A stretch of DNA of 39,495 nucleotides from Mucilaginibacter sp. (GTDB lineage Bacteria > Bacteroidota > Bacteroidia > Sphingobacteriales > Sphingobacteriaceae), in contig JAQBNY010000234.1 in assembly GCA_028288315.1 (NCBI GenBank), positions 1-39,495 of the forward strand. Direction: 5' to 3'. Under the pieces are notes generated by a model, which saw nothing but the letters and a program-made list of their open reading frames with translations, was not told where the DNA came from and searched no databases. A program made the position numbers and the translations under genes. Below, one piece after another: positions 30,357-39,350 of this stretch (position 1 is the first letter of the stretch; the number at the start of each line of letters is the position of its first letter).

Positions 30357-30381
30357 AACAGCCGGCATACAGCCGGCTGTT
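30357..30381 (+). terminator. Hairpin between susD and the PI-PLC-like gene (terminator or attenuator)
   Basis: 10-bp perfect IR aacagccggc ... gccggctgtt followed by a T run. Confidence 0.8.
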
Positions 30382-30396
30382 TTTAAATACATACTT

Positions 30397-31461
30397 ATGA
30401 AGGCAATATTTGGCTTATTACTTATTACTCTTTTACCGTTATCTAAAACAAATGACCCTGGAGACAATGTGCTAATTAACCACATACAGGTAATTGGCTC
30501 TCATAATAGCTACAAAAAAGCTATCGATCCCAGGTTATTCAAGATGCTGCAAAAAGCGGACTCTGTATCGATGAGTAAGATTGATTATAGTCATATCAGC
30601 CTAACAGACCAGCTTAATTTGGGACTGTTAGATTTGGAGATTGATGTGTATGCTGATACCGCGGGTGGCAAATACGCTCACCCAAAGGGACTTGACTGGG
30701 TTCGTGGCCAGCCGGCTTACGATACAGAAGGCGTAATGAAACAACCCGGTTTTAAGGTTTTTCATATACAGGATATTGATTATAGAAGCAACTGCCTTAC
30801 TTTTAAACAATGCCTGCAAGAGCTTAAGAAATGGTCTGACGCGCACCCGGACCATCATCCTATATTCATAACCATGAACGCTAAGGATGAGCCTATGAAA
30901 AACCCGGGATATACTGTGCCCGATAAGTTTACCTCATCAATTTATGATAAACTGGATAAGGAAATTGCAGATAATTTGGGTACTGATCATTTAATTACAC
31001 CAGACAAGGTTAGAGGAAATTATAAAACACTTGAACAAGCTGTGCTGCATCAAAACTGGCCAACTTTAAAAGAAGCTAAAGGCAAATTCATATTCTTGCT
31101 TGATGAAACAAGCCCTAAAACCGATGTGTATATAGCTGGGCATCCGTCATTAAAAGGCAGATTGCTTTTTACTAATTCTGAGCCGGGCACACCCGAAGCT
31201 GCAATACACGTTATGAATAGCGCTAAAAAAGATCTTGCTCAAATTAAAGAACTGGTTAAAAAAGGCTATATCATCCGCACCAGAGCTGATAGCGATACGC
31301 AGGAAGCAAGGGCAAATGACAAAAGCAGCTTTAACGCAGCTATGCAATCTGGTGCTCAAATTATATCAACTGATTACTATAAGAAAAGTGGGCACTTTAA
31401 ATCTGACTATGTAATTAGCTTTGAAGGCGGAAAATATTTTAGAATGAATCCTTTATTTTAA
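30397..31461 (+). CDS. Ca2+-dependent phosphoinositide-specific phospholipase C-like secreted protein
   Basis: Signal peptide; VIGSHNSYKKAIDPRLFKML...LTDQLNLGLLDLEIDVYADTAGGKYAHPKG...FKVFHIQDIDYRSNCLTFKQCLQELKKWSDAHPDHHPIFITMNAKD...KFIFLLDE typical of this PLC family. Confidence 0.9.
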   Translation: MKAIFGLLLITLLPLSKTNDPGDNVLINHIQVIGSHNSYKKAIDPRLFKMLQKADSVSMSKIDYSHISLTDQLNLGLLDLEIDVYADTAGGKYAHPKGLDWVRGQPAYDTEGVMKQPGFKVFHIQDIDYRSNCLTFKQCLQELKKWSDAHPDHHPIFITMNAKDEPMKNPGYTVPDKFTSSIYDKLDKEIADNLGTDHLITPDKVRGNYKTLEQAVLHQNWPTLKEAKGKFIFLLDETSPKTDVYIAGHPSLKGRLLFTNSEPGTPEAAIHVMNSAKKDLAQIKELVKKGYIIRTRADSDTQEARANDKSSFNAAMQSGAQIISTDYYKKSGHFKSDYVISFEGGKYFRMNPLF

Positions 31462-31492
31462 TTGCAAAGGCTTTAGCCCATACTTATAAAAT

Positions 31493-31532
31493 ACAAACAT
31501 TTGCAAGTACTGCGGTAGTTGCAAATGTTTGT
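31493..31532. terminator. Long inverted repeat / bidirectional terminator between convergent genes
   Basis: 14-bp perfect IR acaaacatttgcaa-N12-ttgcaaatgtttgt. Confidence 0.65.
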
Positions 31533-31544
31533 TTAGGTAAATAA

Positions 31545-33014
31545 TCATAAATTCACCGTTAATTCAAAATATCTGTCTTTTTCACCTATCTCAAGGTTTT
31601 TCTGAAAATTTTTAAGTTCTTGGGTAGTCATTTTCATCCTTGCAGCTTTAATTTTATCTGTTAATGGTTCCCTTTCATTGAAATCGTAAAACAGGTTGTC
31701 CTCGTTCATAATTATCACTCTACCTTTTGTTCTAACTAGTAATTCTTTCAGCATTGCCCTATTTGGCATTGTATTTTTCCATGCAGCAGCAATGCTGTTA
31801 TAATCCAGCGTAGCCATTGCGGTAAGCTCCGGATCGTTCATCATTTCCAGGCCCTGGCGCTGCGCGGTTCCGTTATGGCTCATATGATGTGCTATTTTAT
31901 AAAACACCGTCCGGTTAAGTAAATCCTGTGTATAATGTATCTTGTTAGGGCCAACCAAACCTTTCCAGTCTATTTTGTGCCAGCTTGCCCAACTGCCAAA
32001 CTCCGCATCGCCCGGAAACAACATTACCTTTTTGCTGTCTTCGGCTTCAATGGCTAATACCAAACTTTGGTTATTGGTCATACTGTTAACTCTTAACGCA
32101 AGGCTTCCGGCACTCATCAGCCAGTCTTCTTCAATTTTACGCCAGCTATTTTTAGAATTTGTATATAAATCCATGTCTTGGGGATCAACTGTCTCAAACC
32201 GTTCATCAAAAGGAAGGATTGAGGACAGATTATCCGGCGTACTTAAAACAGAAGCTGCGAATGCGTCAACTCCTTTCAGTTCATTATTGTGTCTATAACT
32301 TTCCCCTTCTCCACCTGCTTCCAGCGCGATACTGTCCCAATCTCGCGGTGGGCCCATTATATAAAGCCTAAGTCCTTCCAGCCCGGGAATTTCCTTTATA
32401 ATATCGCCAGGGTACAAAAATTCTATTTTTCCTTTTCCAATCTCCTCCTTTACTACACGCATGCCCTCCAGCAGTCCTTTGTAATTCTGAGGATCGTTTC
32501 CCATATGAAGTTCAGCAAAGCCTGTCAATGTCTCCACAAAAGACTCTTTTGCCTTAAGAGCATCCATTCCACTTGCCGATAAACGAATACTATTCTGAAA
32601 ACCAGTGCTTCCTACAATAGCATTTAGCTTTTCCACAGCCTGTTTCAGTGCCTTCTTTTTTTCACCATGGTCTTTTTTCCATATAGTTATTTCGGTAAGG
32701 CTGTCATCCTCGGTCCAGGCCATCCACACTTTTTTAACCTCAAAATCTTTTATAAACACATCTTTACAAAGGTCAAATACTGAAACATGGTCCACATGTT
32801 CATGCGTAACAATTAAAAGATCTACTTTACCATTTACATGCTTTTTAAGATCTTCCATATAAGGCCGAAGTTCAGCTGCTGACCTTTTCCAAACACCACA
32901 ATCTATCATCATTGTGAATTTTTCCTTTTCTGCGGCATAGAATTTCACAATGAAACAGTCGCCCGTTCCCATTCTGTACATGCGTACTTTAGCTTGTGTT
33001 ATTTTTTCAGACAT
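31545..33014 (-). CDS. MBL-fold metallo-hydrolase (ComEC/Rec2-like), no signal peptide
   Basis: MSEKITQAKVRMYRMGTGDCFIVKFYAAEKEKFTMMIDCG; LLIVTHEHVDHVS (HxHxDH); KVMLFPGDAEFGSW; VFYKIAHHMSHNG; start trimmed from 33098. Confidence 0.88.
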   Translation of the reverse strand: MSEKITQAKVRMYRMGTGDCFIVKFYAAEKEKFTMMIDCGVWKRSAAELRPYMEDLKKHVNGKVDLLIVTHEHVDHVSVFDLCKDVFIKDFEVKKVWMAWTEDDSLTEITIWKKDHGEKKKALKQAVEKLNAIVGSTGFQNSIRLSASGMDALKAKESFVETLTGFAELHMGNDPQNYKGLLEGMRVVKEEIGKGKIEFLYPGDIIKEIPGLEGLRLYIMGPPRDWDSIALEAGGEGESYRHNNELKGVDAFAASVLSTPDNLSSILPFDERFETVDPQDMDLYTNSKNSWRKIEEDWLMSAGSLALRVNSMTNNQSLVLAIEAEDSKKVMLFPGDAEFGSWASWHKIDWKGLVGPNKIHYTQDLLNRTVFYKIAHHMSHNGTAQRQGLEMMNDPELTAMATLDYNSIAAAWKNTMPNRAMLKELLVRTKGRVIIMNEDNLFYDFNEREPLTDKIKAARMKMTTQELKNFQKNLEIGEKDRYFELTVNL

Positions 33015-33024
33015 AGCTATACTT

Positions 33025-35034
33025 TTATTGATGTAAAAAAGCAAATGGTTCGTTAATATCATTCTTAAGGCCGCCGCTGAAATACAGACTGTGTTCATTT
33101 AATTCCATCATCCCGGCCTCCTGCTGAAACTGATATTGTTGTTCTGCCCGTTCCCTGTCAATCTGATGTTTTTTTTGTTTTATCAGTGACATATCAAGCA
33201 ACGGCTTTGAAATAACATATTTAAGCTCCAAGGTGTCCAAATCAAAGATCATTGTACAGCCGCCATACATTTCGAATTGTGTTTTTGGCCGGTTGCGATT
33301 ACTACCCGGGGTATAATGCTCTTTAAATTTACCCTGATAAATTACTATGCCGCTGCGCTGTACCAACGCAAAACCTATTTGGTTAACCTGGTTTCCCTCA
33401 GGCCCCACTCGCGAAACCAGCCGGAGATTTTGGATTTGAAAGGATGCTCCTGCTAAGCCATCCTTGTAAGCGTTTGATTCACGTATGCCCAAATTTGTGA
33501 ATACATCGCTAAATATAAGTCCCGTTAGCTGCTCAAATTCAAATGAATCCTCAAACTTGAATGTTATTCTGTTATGTAAGCCTTGTACCTTTCTCTTTAA
33601 AAAGGCCCTGCTTCCACCAATATATTCTTTTGAAATATTATATACTTTCTTGCGGTCTGTCTCATAAATGACTTTATTTCTATAGTCTCTCAGAAAACGA
33701 ACGATAATTTTAAATAGCTGTTTGGTATCATCAGAAACAAAGCTGCCGGGACGAAGTCCCATGCTTTCCACACTAAATGTTTTTATACCTTTTGGATAAA
33801 TTCCTCTTCGCCTGAAAGCATCTATGAAGGCCAGCCTATAGTTTCGGGAATCTTCAACAACAAGGTCGTAATCGGCTGTGATCACAGCTCTCAGGTAGTC
33901 ACCAAAGGTAATATCCACCGGAGGACAATAATCCAACGCTCTCATGCACATGCTTAGCACATGTCCTGCGGCTTTAGAAGCTTCACTCGCCAGCCTGTTT
34001 ACCAGATCCGGGTGCAGTTCTCCTTGTGGCAATACTCCAGTACCACCCGTTGCAATTCGCAGCAGGTCCTTTACTCTTGTTTTATAAATTGTAAGGAAGG
34101 CCTCAAATACAGCCGAGACTAATATGCTTCCTCTGGCATGCGGTTCCATAATGGTGGCGTATTCCTGTCCGGTGGGCTCTGCTTTAACCCATTTTTTTGT
34201 TACCGGATCGATGCTTCCGATTGCATCTCGTAAAGAACCATAATTACCAATGGCACTCCCGAATTCCTGGGCAAGTTCTCCTAACAAATTTTGCGCAGCA
34301 AGGTCACCCCTCGTTTTAGAAATTTGGTGCTTGAGTACTTCCGGAAATGTAAAATGCTGAAAAAGAGCTACAATATCTGAAAAGGCCTCATGAAAAGCCA
34401 ATACATCAGCATTGGAGGGTTGCGCGTAGCCCGGATACATGCCATCCAGTATTGCATGAGTAACCTCATGGGTAATAATATCATGGCTAAGGCATGTAAA
34501 AACATATGAATTAGGCATGTGCAAGGTGCTGTTAGCAGGCATAGATTCAAAATATCCAAAAAGAATAGATTTTTTAAGTGGGCTGTAGTAAGCATTAGCA
34601 TGCCTCAATGCATGAGGATAAAGCCTTATGCGCTGTACATATTCTTCATAGATGTGTTTATCCGCTACCCGTTGTGAAGCCCATAGTACCTTACGGCCCA
34701 ATGCTGATTCGAAATTTTTTATTGTAGTCATCGCGACAGCATAAACCATTTGCTGATGAAATTGCGGATTGTTTTCACCTGGGTCAACGCCATCCCTCGC
34801 AACTATATTGATATTGTTAAGATCAACAGGTTTATAATACTTTCCTGTTGTAGGATCATAGTCCACCACTTCAATATATTCACCAATAGGGCCCGGCTTT
34901 AGTCCTTCTTCCCATGGTACCTGGTAAATTATAGAATTAATTAATGCCGTATCAATTCGCAGCGACAGCGACGGATCAAAAGCATAGCCGCGAAGTCTTC
35001 TGAAAGGCGGCTTTATATTAAGGTTATCAGACAT
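33025..35034 (-). CDS. Thermolysin-like (gluzincin) metalloprotease-domain protein lacking a signal peptide
   Basis: HDIITHEVTHAILDGMYPGY...ADVLAFHEAFSDIVALFQHF (HEVTH + EAFSD); N-terminus MSDNLNIKPPFRRLRGYAFDPSLSL is not a signal sequence; start trimmed from 35064. Confidence 0.75.
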   Translation of the reverse strand: MSDNLNIKPPFRRLRGYAFDPSLSLRIDTALINSIIYQVPWEEGLKPGPIGEYIEVVDYDPTTGKYYKPVDLNNINIVARDGVDPGENNPQFHQQMVYAVAMTTIKNFESALGRKVLWASQRVADKHIYEEYVQRIRLYPHALRHANAYYSPLKKSILFGYFESMPANSTLHMPNSYVFTCLSHDIITHEVTHAILDGMYPGYAQPSNADVLAFHEAFSDIVALFQHFTFPEVLKHQISKTRGDLAAQNLLGELAQEFGSAIGNYGSLRDAIGSIDPVTKKWVKAEPTGQEYATIMEPHARGSILVSAVFEAFLTIYKTRVKDLLRIATGGTGVLPQGELHPDLVNRLASEASKAAGHVLSMCMRALDYCPPVDITFGDYLRAVITADYDLVVEDSRNYRLAFIDAFRRRGIYPKGIKTFSVESMGLRPGSFVSDDTKQLFKIIVRFLRDYRNKVIYETDRKKVYNISKEYIGGSRAFLKRKVQGLHNRITFKFEDSFEFEQLTGLIFSDVFTNLGIRESNAYKDGLAGASFQIQNLRLVSRVGPEGNQVNQIGFALVQRSGIVIYQGKFKEHYTPGSNRNRPKTQFEMYGGCTMIFDLDTLELKYVISKPLLDMSLIKQKKHQIDRERAEQQYQFQQEAGMMELNEHSLYFSGGLKNDINEPFAFLHQ

Positions 35035-35053
35035 AATTATCGAGATAAAAGGT

Positions 35054-36688
35054 CTAACGTTCAACAGTTTTTACCTGGCATAAAGGCGTTTCCTGAAAGG
35101 TCTTCCAATCTTCCAGTAATTTATCCTCACACGATATCAGCATCAAATGACTATCATTCGTATTGGTTTTGTCTTCTTTGATTTTTGCAATGTATTCTAA
35201 AAGATTCCAACAGGTAGTAAATTGTCCGCACCCAATGATATAATTAAGTATATTTTCCTTTTGCAGCTGATCCTTAGTAAACCATAAAGTTGTGCCCATG
35301 CCGGATGCGATGGTCGCCGCCTTCTGAATCTGATCTGATGGTTGATATATGCCCTTTACTTTCGCTTTAATCTCATTCTCATCCCCGGTTTTATCGCCAC
35401 CCTTAAGTTCATATATCGCATTCATAATACGTCTGTTCTTCCAGGTAGCGTCTTCATAAATACGCTTATAATTTAATCTTCGCACATGTTTTAAAAATAC
35501 GCTCATGGTCATCTTAAGCAACGAATCTGCACGATTAAATATTAGATTTTCATAAACGTAAAATCTTAGTTTAAGCAGCTTACCCAATGGCTTCATAAAA
35601 GCCTCCGGGACATTGAAAGACATAGGGAGTTTTTTAAGCCATCGGAACAATAAAAATCCAATTAATGTTAAGGTCACCAAAGCCGAAAAAAAGATGATCC
35701 AGCCGAGAGCGGCCTGGCGGACACTCCAAAATAAGCCAACTCCTGAAATAATAAGCAGCAAGGTGTTTAAGCTTATAACCAGGCCAGGGGTCAGTTGCCT
35801 TAACCTTCCATTTGTATTTTGCTTACTGGCAACGTACCCCTCCATAAACGGACTTGCCACATCGGCTACCATAATCAAATCTAATTCATGAACCGATTGT
35901 GCAAGCCCCGGGCGTTCAGGGTTATTTAACTGCATTCGTGCATCCGCCAGCAAAACTGGTTCAATACCTTGGTTATCAACAATTCCACCATCCATTAACC
36001 CAACAGGATGCGCCGACTGACCTAAAAGTGTTTGAATATGTTTTTCATCCTGAAACACAAAATCGGTTGGGAAATTGATAGGCTCAAATCCTCCGGGGAA
36101 ACAGGATGAAGAAGCTAAAATATCACCGAGCCTAATCTCACGGGCTATGTCTTCAGGTATTCGTATTGCGTGATTACCGATGAGCCCTCGTTCAGGGTCT
36201 CCAGGTTTTGCAGTAGTTACTTTTTCGGACCACTGAAACCGGAATTGTAAAGCGTTATCAAATTCAGTGGCGTTAAAAGAAAGGTGCCTTAAATGTTCCG
36301 TTGGCAAATCTTTCATTAAATGGCCAAACTTTTTGCCATCAAATAACTCCTTGTCATACACATCAGCGAACGCATTAATCAGGCTCTTTACCCGCCTGCT
36401 GTCCCAGCCATTTTTTTCTGTTAAACGTTCAAGACTTTTGGAGATAAGATCAGTACCAACAAGAAATAAATATAATTTATTATAAATATTATCAAAGCTT
36501 TCGCCATTTTTTATTCCCAGAGCATATCTTAAACCGGTTATCGTCCCCCCAGATACCGTAGATATAACAGTTACATGTTCAAGCAGCGATTTATTTCCCA
36601 TCTTAATTCTATCGAGATAGGATAATACACCTAAGCTATAAGCTGCTGCCCTGTAGCCGCCGCCAGAAAAAGTCAAAGCAATTTTCAT
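35054..36688 (-). CDS. Patatin-like phospholipase with internal transmembrane hairpin
   Basis: MKIALTFSGGGYRAAAYSLGVLSYLDRI (glycine-rich oxyanion motif); VISTVSGGTITGLRYAL (nucleophile-elbow variant); GLMDGGIVDNQGIEP (D-G dyad); two hydrophobic segments around ISLNTLLLIISGVGLFW and GWIIFFSALVTLTLIGFLLF. Confidence 0.88.
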   Translation of the reverse strand: MKIALTFSGGGYRAAAYSLGVLSYLDRIKMGNKSLLEHVTVISTVSGGTITGLRYALGIKNGESFDNIYNKLYLFLVGTDLISKSLERLTEKNGWDSRRVKSLINAFADVYDKELFDGKKFGHLMKDLPTEHLRHLSFNATEFDNALQFRFQWSEKVTTAKPGDPERGLIGNHAIRIPEDIAREIRLGDILASSSCFPGGFEPINFPTDFVFQDEKHIQTLLGQSAHPVGLMDGGIVDNQGIEPVLLADARMQLNNPERPGLAQSVHELDLIMVADVASPFMEGYVASKQNTNGRLRQLTPGLVISLNTLLLIISGVGLFWSVRQAALGWIIFFSALVTLTLIGFLLFRWLKKLPMSFNVPEAFMKPLGKLLKLRFYVYENLIFNRADSLLKMTMSVFLKHVRRLNYKRIYEDATWKNRRIMNAIYELKGGDKTGDENEIKAKVKGIYQPSDQIQKAATIASGMGTTLWFTKDQLQKENILNYIIGCGQFTTCWNLLEYIAKIKEDKTNTNDSHLMLISCEDKLLEDWKTFQETPLCQVKTVER

Positions 36689-36918
36689 AACCGATTAAAT
36701 AAGTAAAAACTATATGTTAGTTTAATTCCTTTTCAATAGTTCAGCAAACTCCTACGGCAGCATTAATATATAACTGGGATAACAAGGCTAAAGGTTGTTC
36801 ATTAATAAATTAACGAACTAACAAATCAAGCCAATTTACAAAGATTTTAACTATTAATTACAGAGTATTTTAACCCTATTTGTTAAGCTATGAGTTATTT
36901 CATAACACGTCTCATAGT

Positions 36919-36934
36919 ATGGTCAGTCGACCAT
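36919..36934. promoter_or_regulatory. TetR-like palindrome upstream of the patatin/protease/MBL operon
   Basis: atggtc-agtc-gaccat perfect 6-bp arms, about 230 bp upstream of the patatin start codon and outside the neighbouring gene's terminator. Confidence 0.45.
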
Positions 36935-37003
36935 TATAGATTTAAACGGAAACCGAGTGAATACAGCGGAACTTCCTGATTATATTAACACACATCATTA
37001 CAT

Positions 37004-37040
37004 AAAAAAGGTACAAGCAGTTTTGCCTGTACCTTAAATT
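37004..37040 (-). terminator. Intrinsic terminator downstream of the YncE-like gene
   Basis: aaggtaca-agcagttttgcc-tgtacctt with flanking A/T runs. Confidence 0.75.
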
Positions 37041-37069
37041 TAAAATACTGTATGTTTAATTTAAGCCAG

Positions 37070-38080
37070 TTATTTAGTTTTATATACTAAAATTTTAAAG
37101 CTGTTAGGAACAATGTTTTTTGTGCCGTTTGTAAACTCGGGTACGCTAAAATATAATTTATGTGTAGCTTCATTGACTGCCATTGTTTTAGCCCGGTTTT
37201 GAGTTGTCAGTGTTTGAACCAACGTGTACTTATCAGGCGACTCCTGTTTATATATAGTTGCTGTACCATCACCGTTTGATACAAATATTGATTTATTTTT
37301 AACATCATAAACTACTGCATCAACACCACCGCCAATTGGAAGTGTCTGTAAAACCTTTCCGGTAGCAATATCTACAACACTCAGTCCTTTGTTTTCCCTG
37401 CAAACAGTAAACAATTTGTTATTAGCTTTATCAATAGCTATACCTGTGGGGCCACCACATGGTGCCAGGCTATAATTTTTTTCTACTGTTAAGGTTTTGG
37501 TATTAATTACATCAAGGCTGCTTTTGTCCTCCAGGTTGTTATAAATTTTACCTTTTCCATCTGCTACAGCAAACTCAGGGGCGCCGTTTAATTTCACCGT
37601 GCCAGACTGCTCCAACTTTTCCGGGTCAACAACAGAAGCATCATTACTATCGCCGTTAAAAGCAAATACTCTGTTAGAATACGAATCGTAAATGATACAA
37701 TCGGGCTTTTTACCTGTTATAGGAATTGTTTTAATAATCTCTAAAGTTTTAATATCAAAAGCTACAACAGAGTTGTCTTTACCATCACTTATGAAACCAC
37801 GGTTAAGCTTGTTTACTATAGCAATACCATGTACGCCTTTCATTTGATCAATAGTTCCAACAAGTTTTTCTGTTTTAAGATCAATCACTTGAACAGCTGT
37901 TCCGTGTGATACATATAATTTTTGATTAGCCTGGTCAATATAAGAGTAATCGTAACCGCCGTCGCCAGGTAATGCAATTGTTTTGTCTAACACATATTGC
38001 GGCGTCTGTGCGCGAGCAATTTGAGTGTTAAGTGTAGCGCAAGTGGTTGTTACAAATAATAAAAAAAGTAGTTTTTTCAT
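37070..38080 (-). CDS. YncE family beta-propeller protein, secreted
   Basis: Signal peptide; repeats such as NQKLYVSHGTAVQVIDLKTEKLVGTIDQMKGVHGIAIV, NRGFISDGKDNSVVAFDIKTLEIIKTIPITGKKPDCIIYD. Confidence 0.92.
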   Translation of the reverse strand: MKKLLFLLFVTTTCATLNTQIARAQTPQYVLDKTIALPGDGGYDYSYIDQANQKLYVSHGTAVQVIDLKTEKLVGTIDQMKGVHGIAIVNKLNRGFISDGKDNSVVAFDIKTLEIIKTIPITGKKPDCIIYDSYSNRVFAFNGDSNDASVVDPEKLEQSGTVKLNGAPEFAVADGKGKIYNNLEDKSSLDVINTKTLTVEKNYSLAPCGGPTGIAIDKANNKLFTVCRENKGLSVVDIATGKVLQTLPIGGGVDAVVYDVKNKSIFVSNGDGTATIYKQESPDKYTLVQTLTTQNRAKTMAVNEATHKLYFSVPEFTNGTKNIVPNSFKILVYKTK

Positions 38081-38116
38081 GATGGATATTTATAGTTTTA
38101 ATTTTTAATTGTGTTA

Positions 38117-39337
38117 TTAGTGCTGATTTCCCTTACCATCAGTAGTGTAAGCTCCCATATCCTGGTTCCCTAAACCGTTATGGAAGTTTGTATTACCCCT
38201 TCCGTATCCAGGAGAACCATTCTGCAACGTAAAATCATTAGTGTTTGGATAACCGTTAGGTGCGGCTACAGTACCGTCAAATTTAACAAACATCGGGTCG
38301 AAAACACCAACTTTGGTAGATATAAGGTCAGTAGACTGTGGTTTACCCATACCAGATGCAGGGTAAAAATTATCTCTGATATTAATTTGTTGAGTTGGGA
38401 TTTTTAGATCGGCATAAGTATCTACAGTAGCATAAAACAGGTTATTACCGTATGTGGTTTTTACCAGGTCGGCGTCATTAAATATTTCTATACCATGATA
38501 GCAGTTTACAATAATGTTATTGTAAATATGGCCTATGGCGTTTACACCAACAGAAACAGCACGTCCTGGTTCGGCAGATCCTCTTCTCCAGCCGTTTGAA
38601 ACAAAGGTGTTATTATAAACATCAACTTCTGTTTGCGGGAAAGGTACGCTTGGACTGGTTTCCAGCTTTACACCGCTGCCAGCCTGGCTAAATATAACGT
38701 TATAAGCCACCACTCCGGTAGCCCCAGATTTTATGTTCATGCCTTCACCATCGGTACTGCCAGACGAGCTGATGGTATTCCTGAGGATGGTTATTTTTGC
38801 TTGAAAAAGGCCCATCAGATCATCTTGTCCGTTTGTAAACCATGAGTCTTCAATATCAACAGGGATGGCCTTGTTAACAATTAGGGTCCGCCTGGCGCTG
38901 CCTGATGCATCGGGTCCGCCCGTATTATCTACATGGGTCCATTTAATAGTAATCGCTTGCGCACTATCTGCCTGGAAACCGCCCCAAGTACCCGGCTTAT
39001 TAAGATCTGAATTAAAAGATATAGGCTGATCTTTAGAACCCAGCAATTGTAATACTCCCTGAATATTAAATTGTGAGTTATTTTTAACAATTACAATTGC
39101 ACCGGGTTGTGAAGCCAGCGTGTCACCCTTTTTAACCGTAATATCGCCTGTAACTGTGTAAGTTTGGCCGGTTAATAATGTTCCTTTAACAAAACCGCTT
39201 ATATTGCCGGGTGCAATAGGGCTTGAGGTGGGGATGCTTACTTTATTAAATGTAGTTATTTCCTGTTTTTTACAGGCATTTAGCAAAGTAGTTAATAAAC
39301 AACCTGCCAGTAATATGTATATATAATTCTTTTTCAT
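38117..39337 (-). CDS. Right-handed parallel beta-helix lipoprotein
   Basis: Lipobox LTTLLNACKKQE; ITVKKGDTLASQPGAIVIVKNNSQFNIQGVLQLLGSKDQPISFNSD followed by beta-helix-type repeats (NTISSSGSTDGEGMNIKSGATGVVAYNVIFSQAGSGVKLE); start trimmed from 39376. Confidence 0.85.
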   Translation of the reverse strand: MKKNYIYILLAGCLLTTLLNACKKQEITTFNKVSIPTSSPIAPGNISGFVKGTLLTGQTYTVTGDITVKKGDTLASQPGAIVIVKNNSQFNIQGVLQLLGSKDQPISFNSDLNKPGTWGGFQADSAQAITIKWTHVDNTGGPDASGSARRTLIVNKAIPVDIEDSWFTNGQDDLMGLFQAKITILRNTISSSGSTDGEGMNIKSGATGVVAYNVIFSQAGSGVKLETSPSVPFPQTEVDVYNNTFVSNGWRRGSAEPGRAVSVGVNAIGHIYNNIIVNCYHGIEIFNDADLVKTTYGNNLFYATVDTYADLKIPTQQINIRDNFYPASGMGKPQSTDLISTKVGVFDPMFVKFDGTVAAPNGYPNTNDFTLQNGSPGYGRGNTNFHNGLGNQDMGAYTTDGKGNQH

Positions 39338-39350
39338 GTTGATTTTCTTT

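Noticed and set aside
31942-32298. 118-aa plus-strand ORF, overlapping with others at 32159-32862
   Set aside because: Antisense to the MBL-fold hydrolase gene; no domain signal.
35054-36688. CBASS (CapV-type patatin effector)
   Set aside because: No CD-NTase/cyclase gene is present beside the patatin gene in the window.
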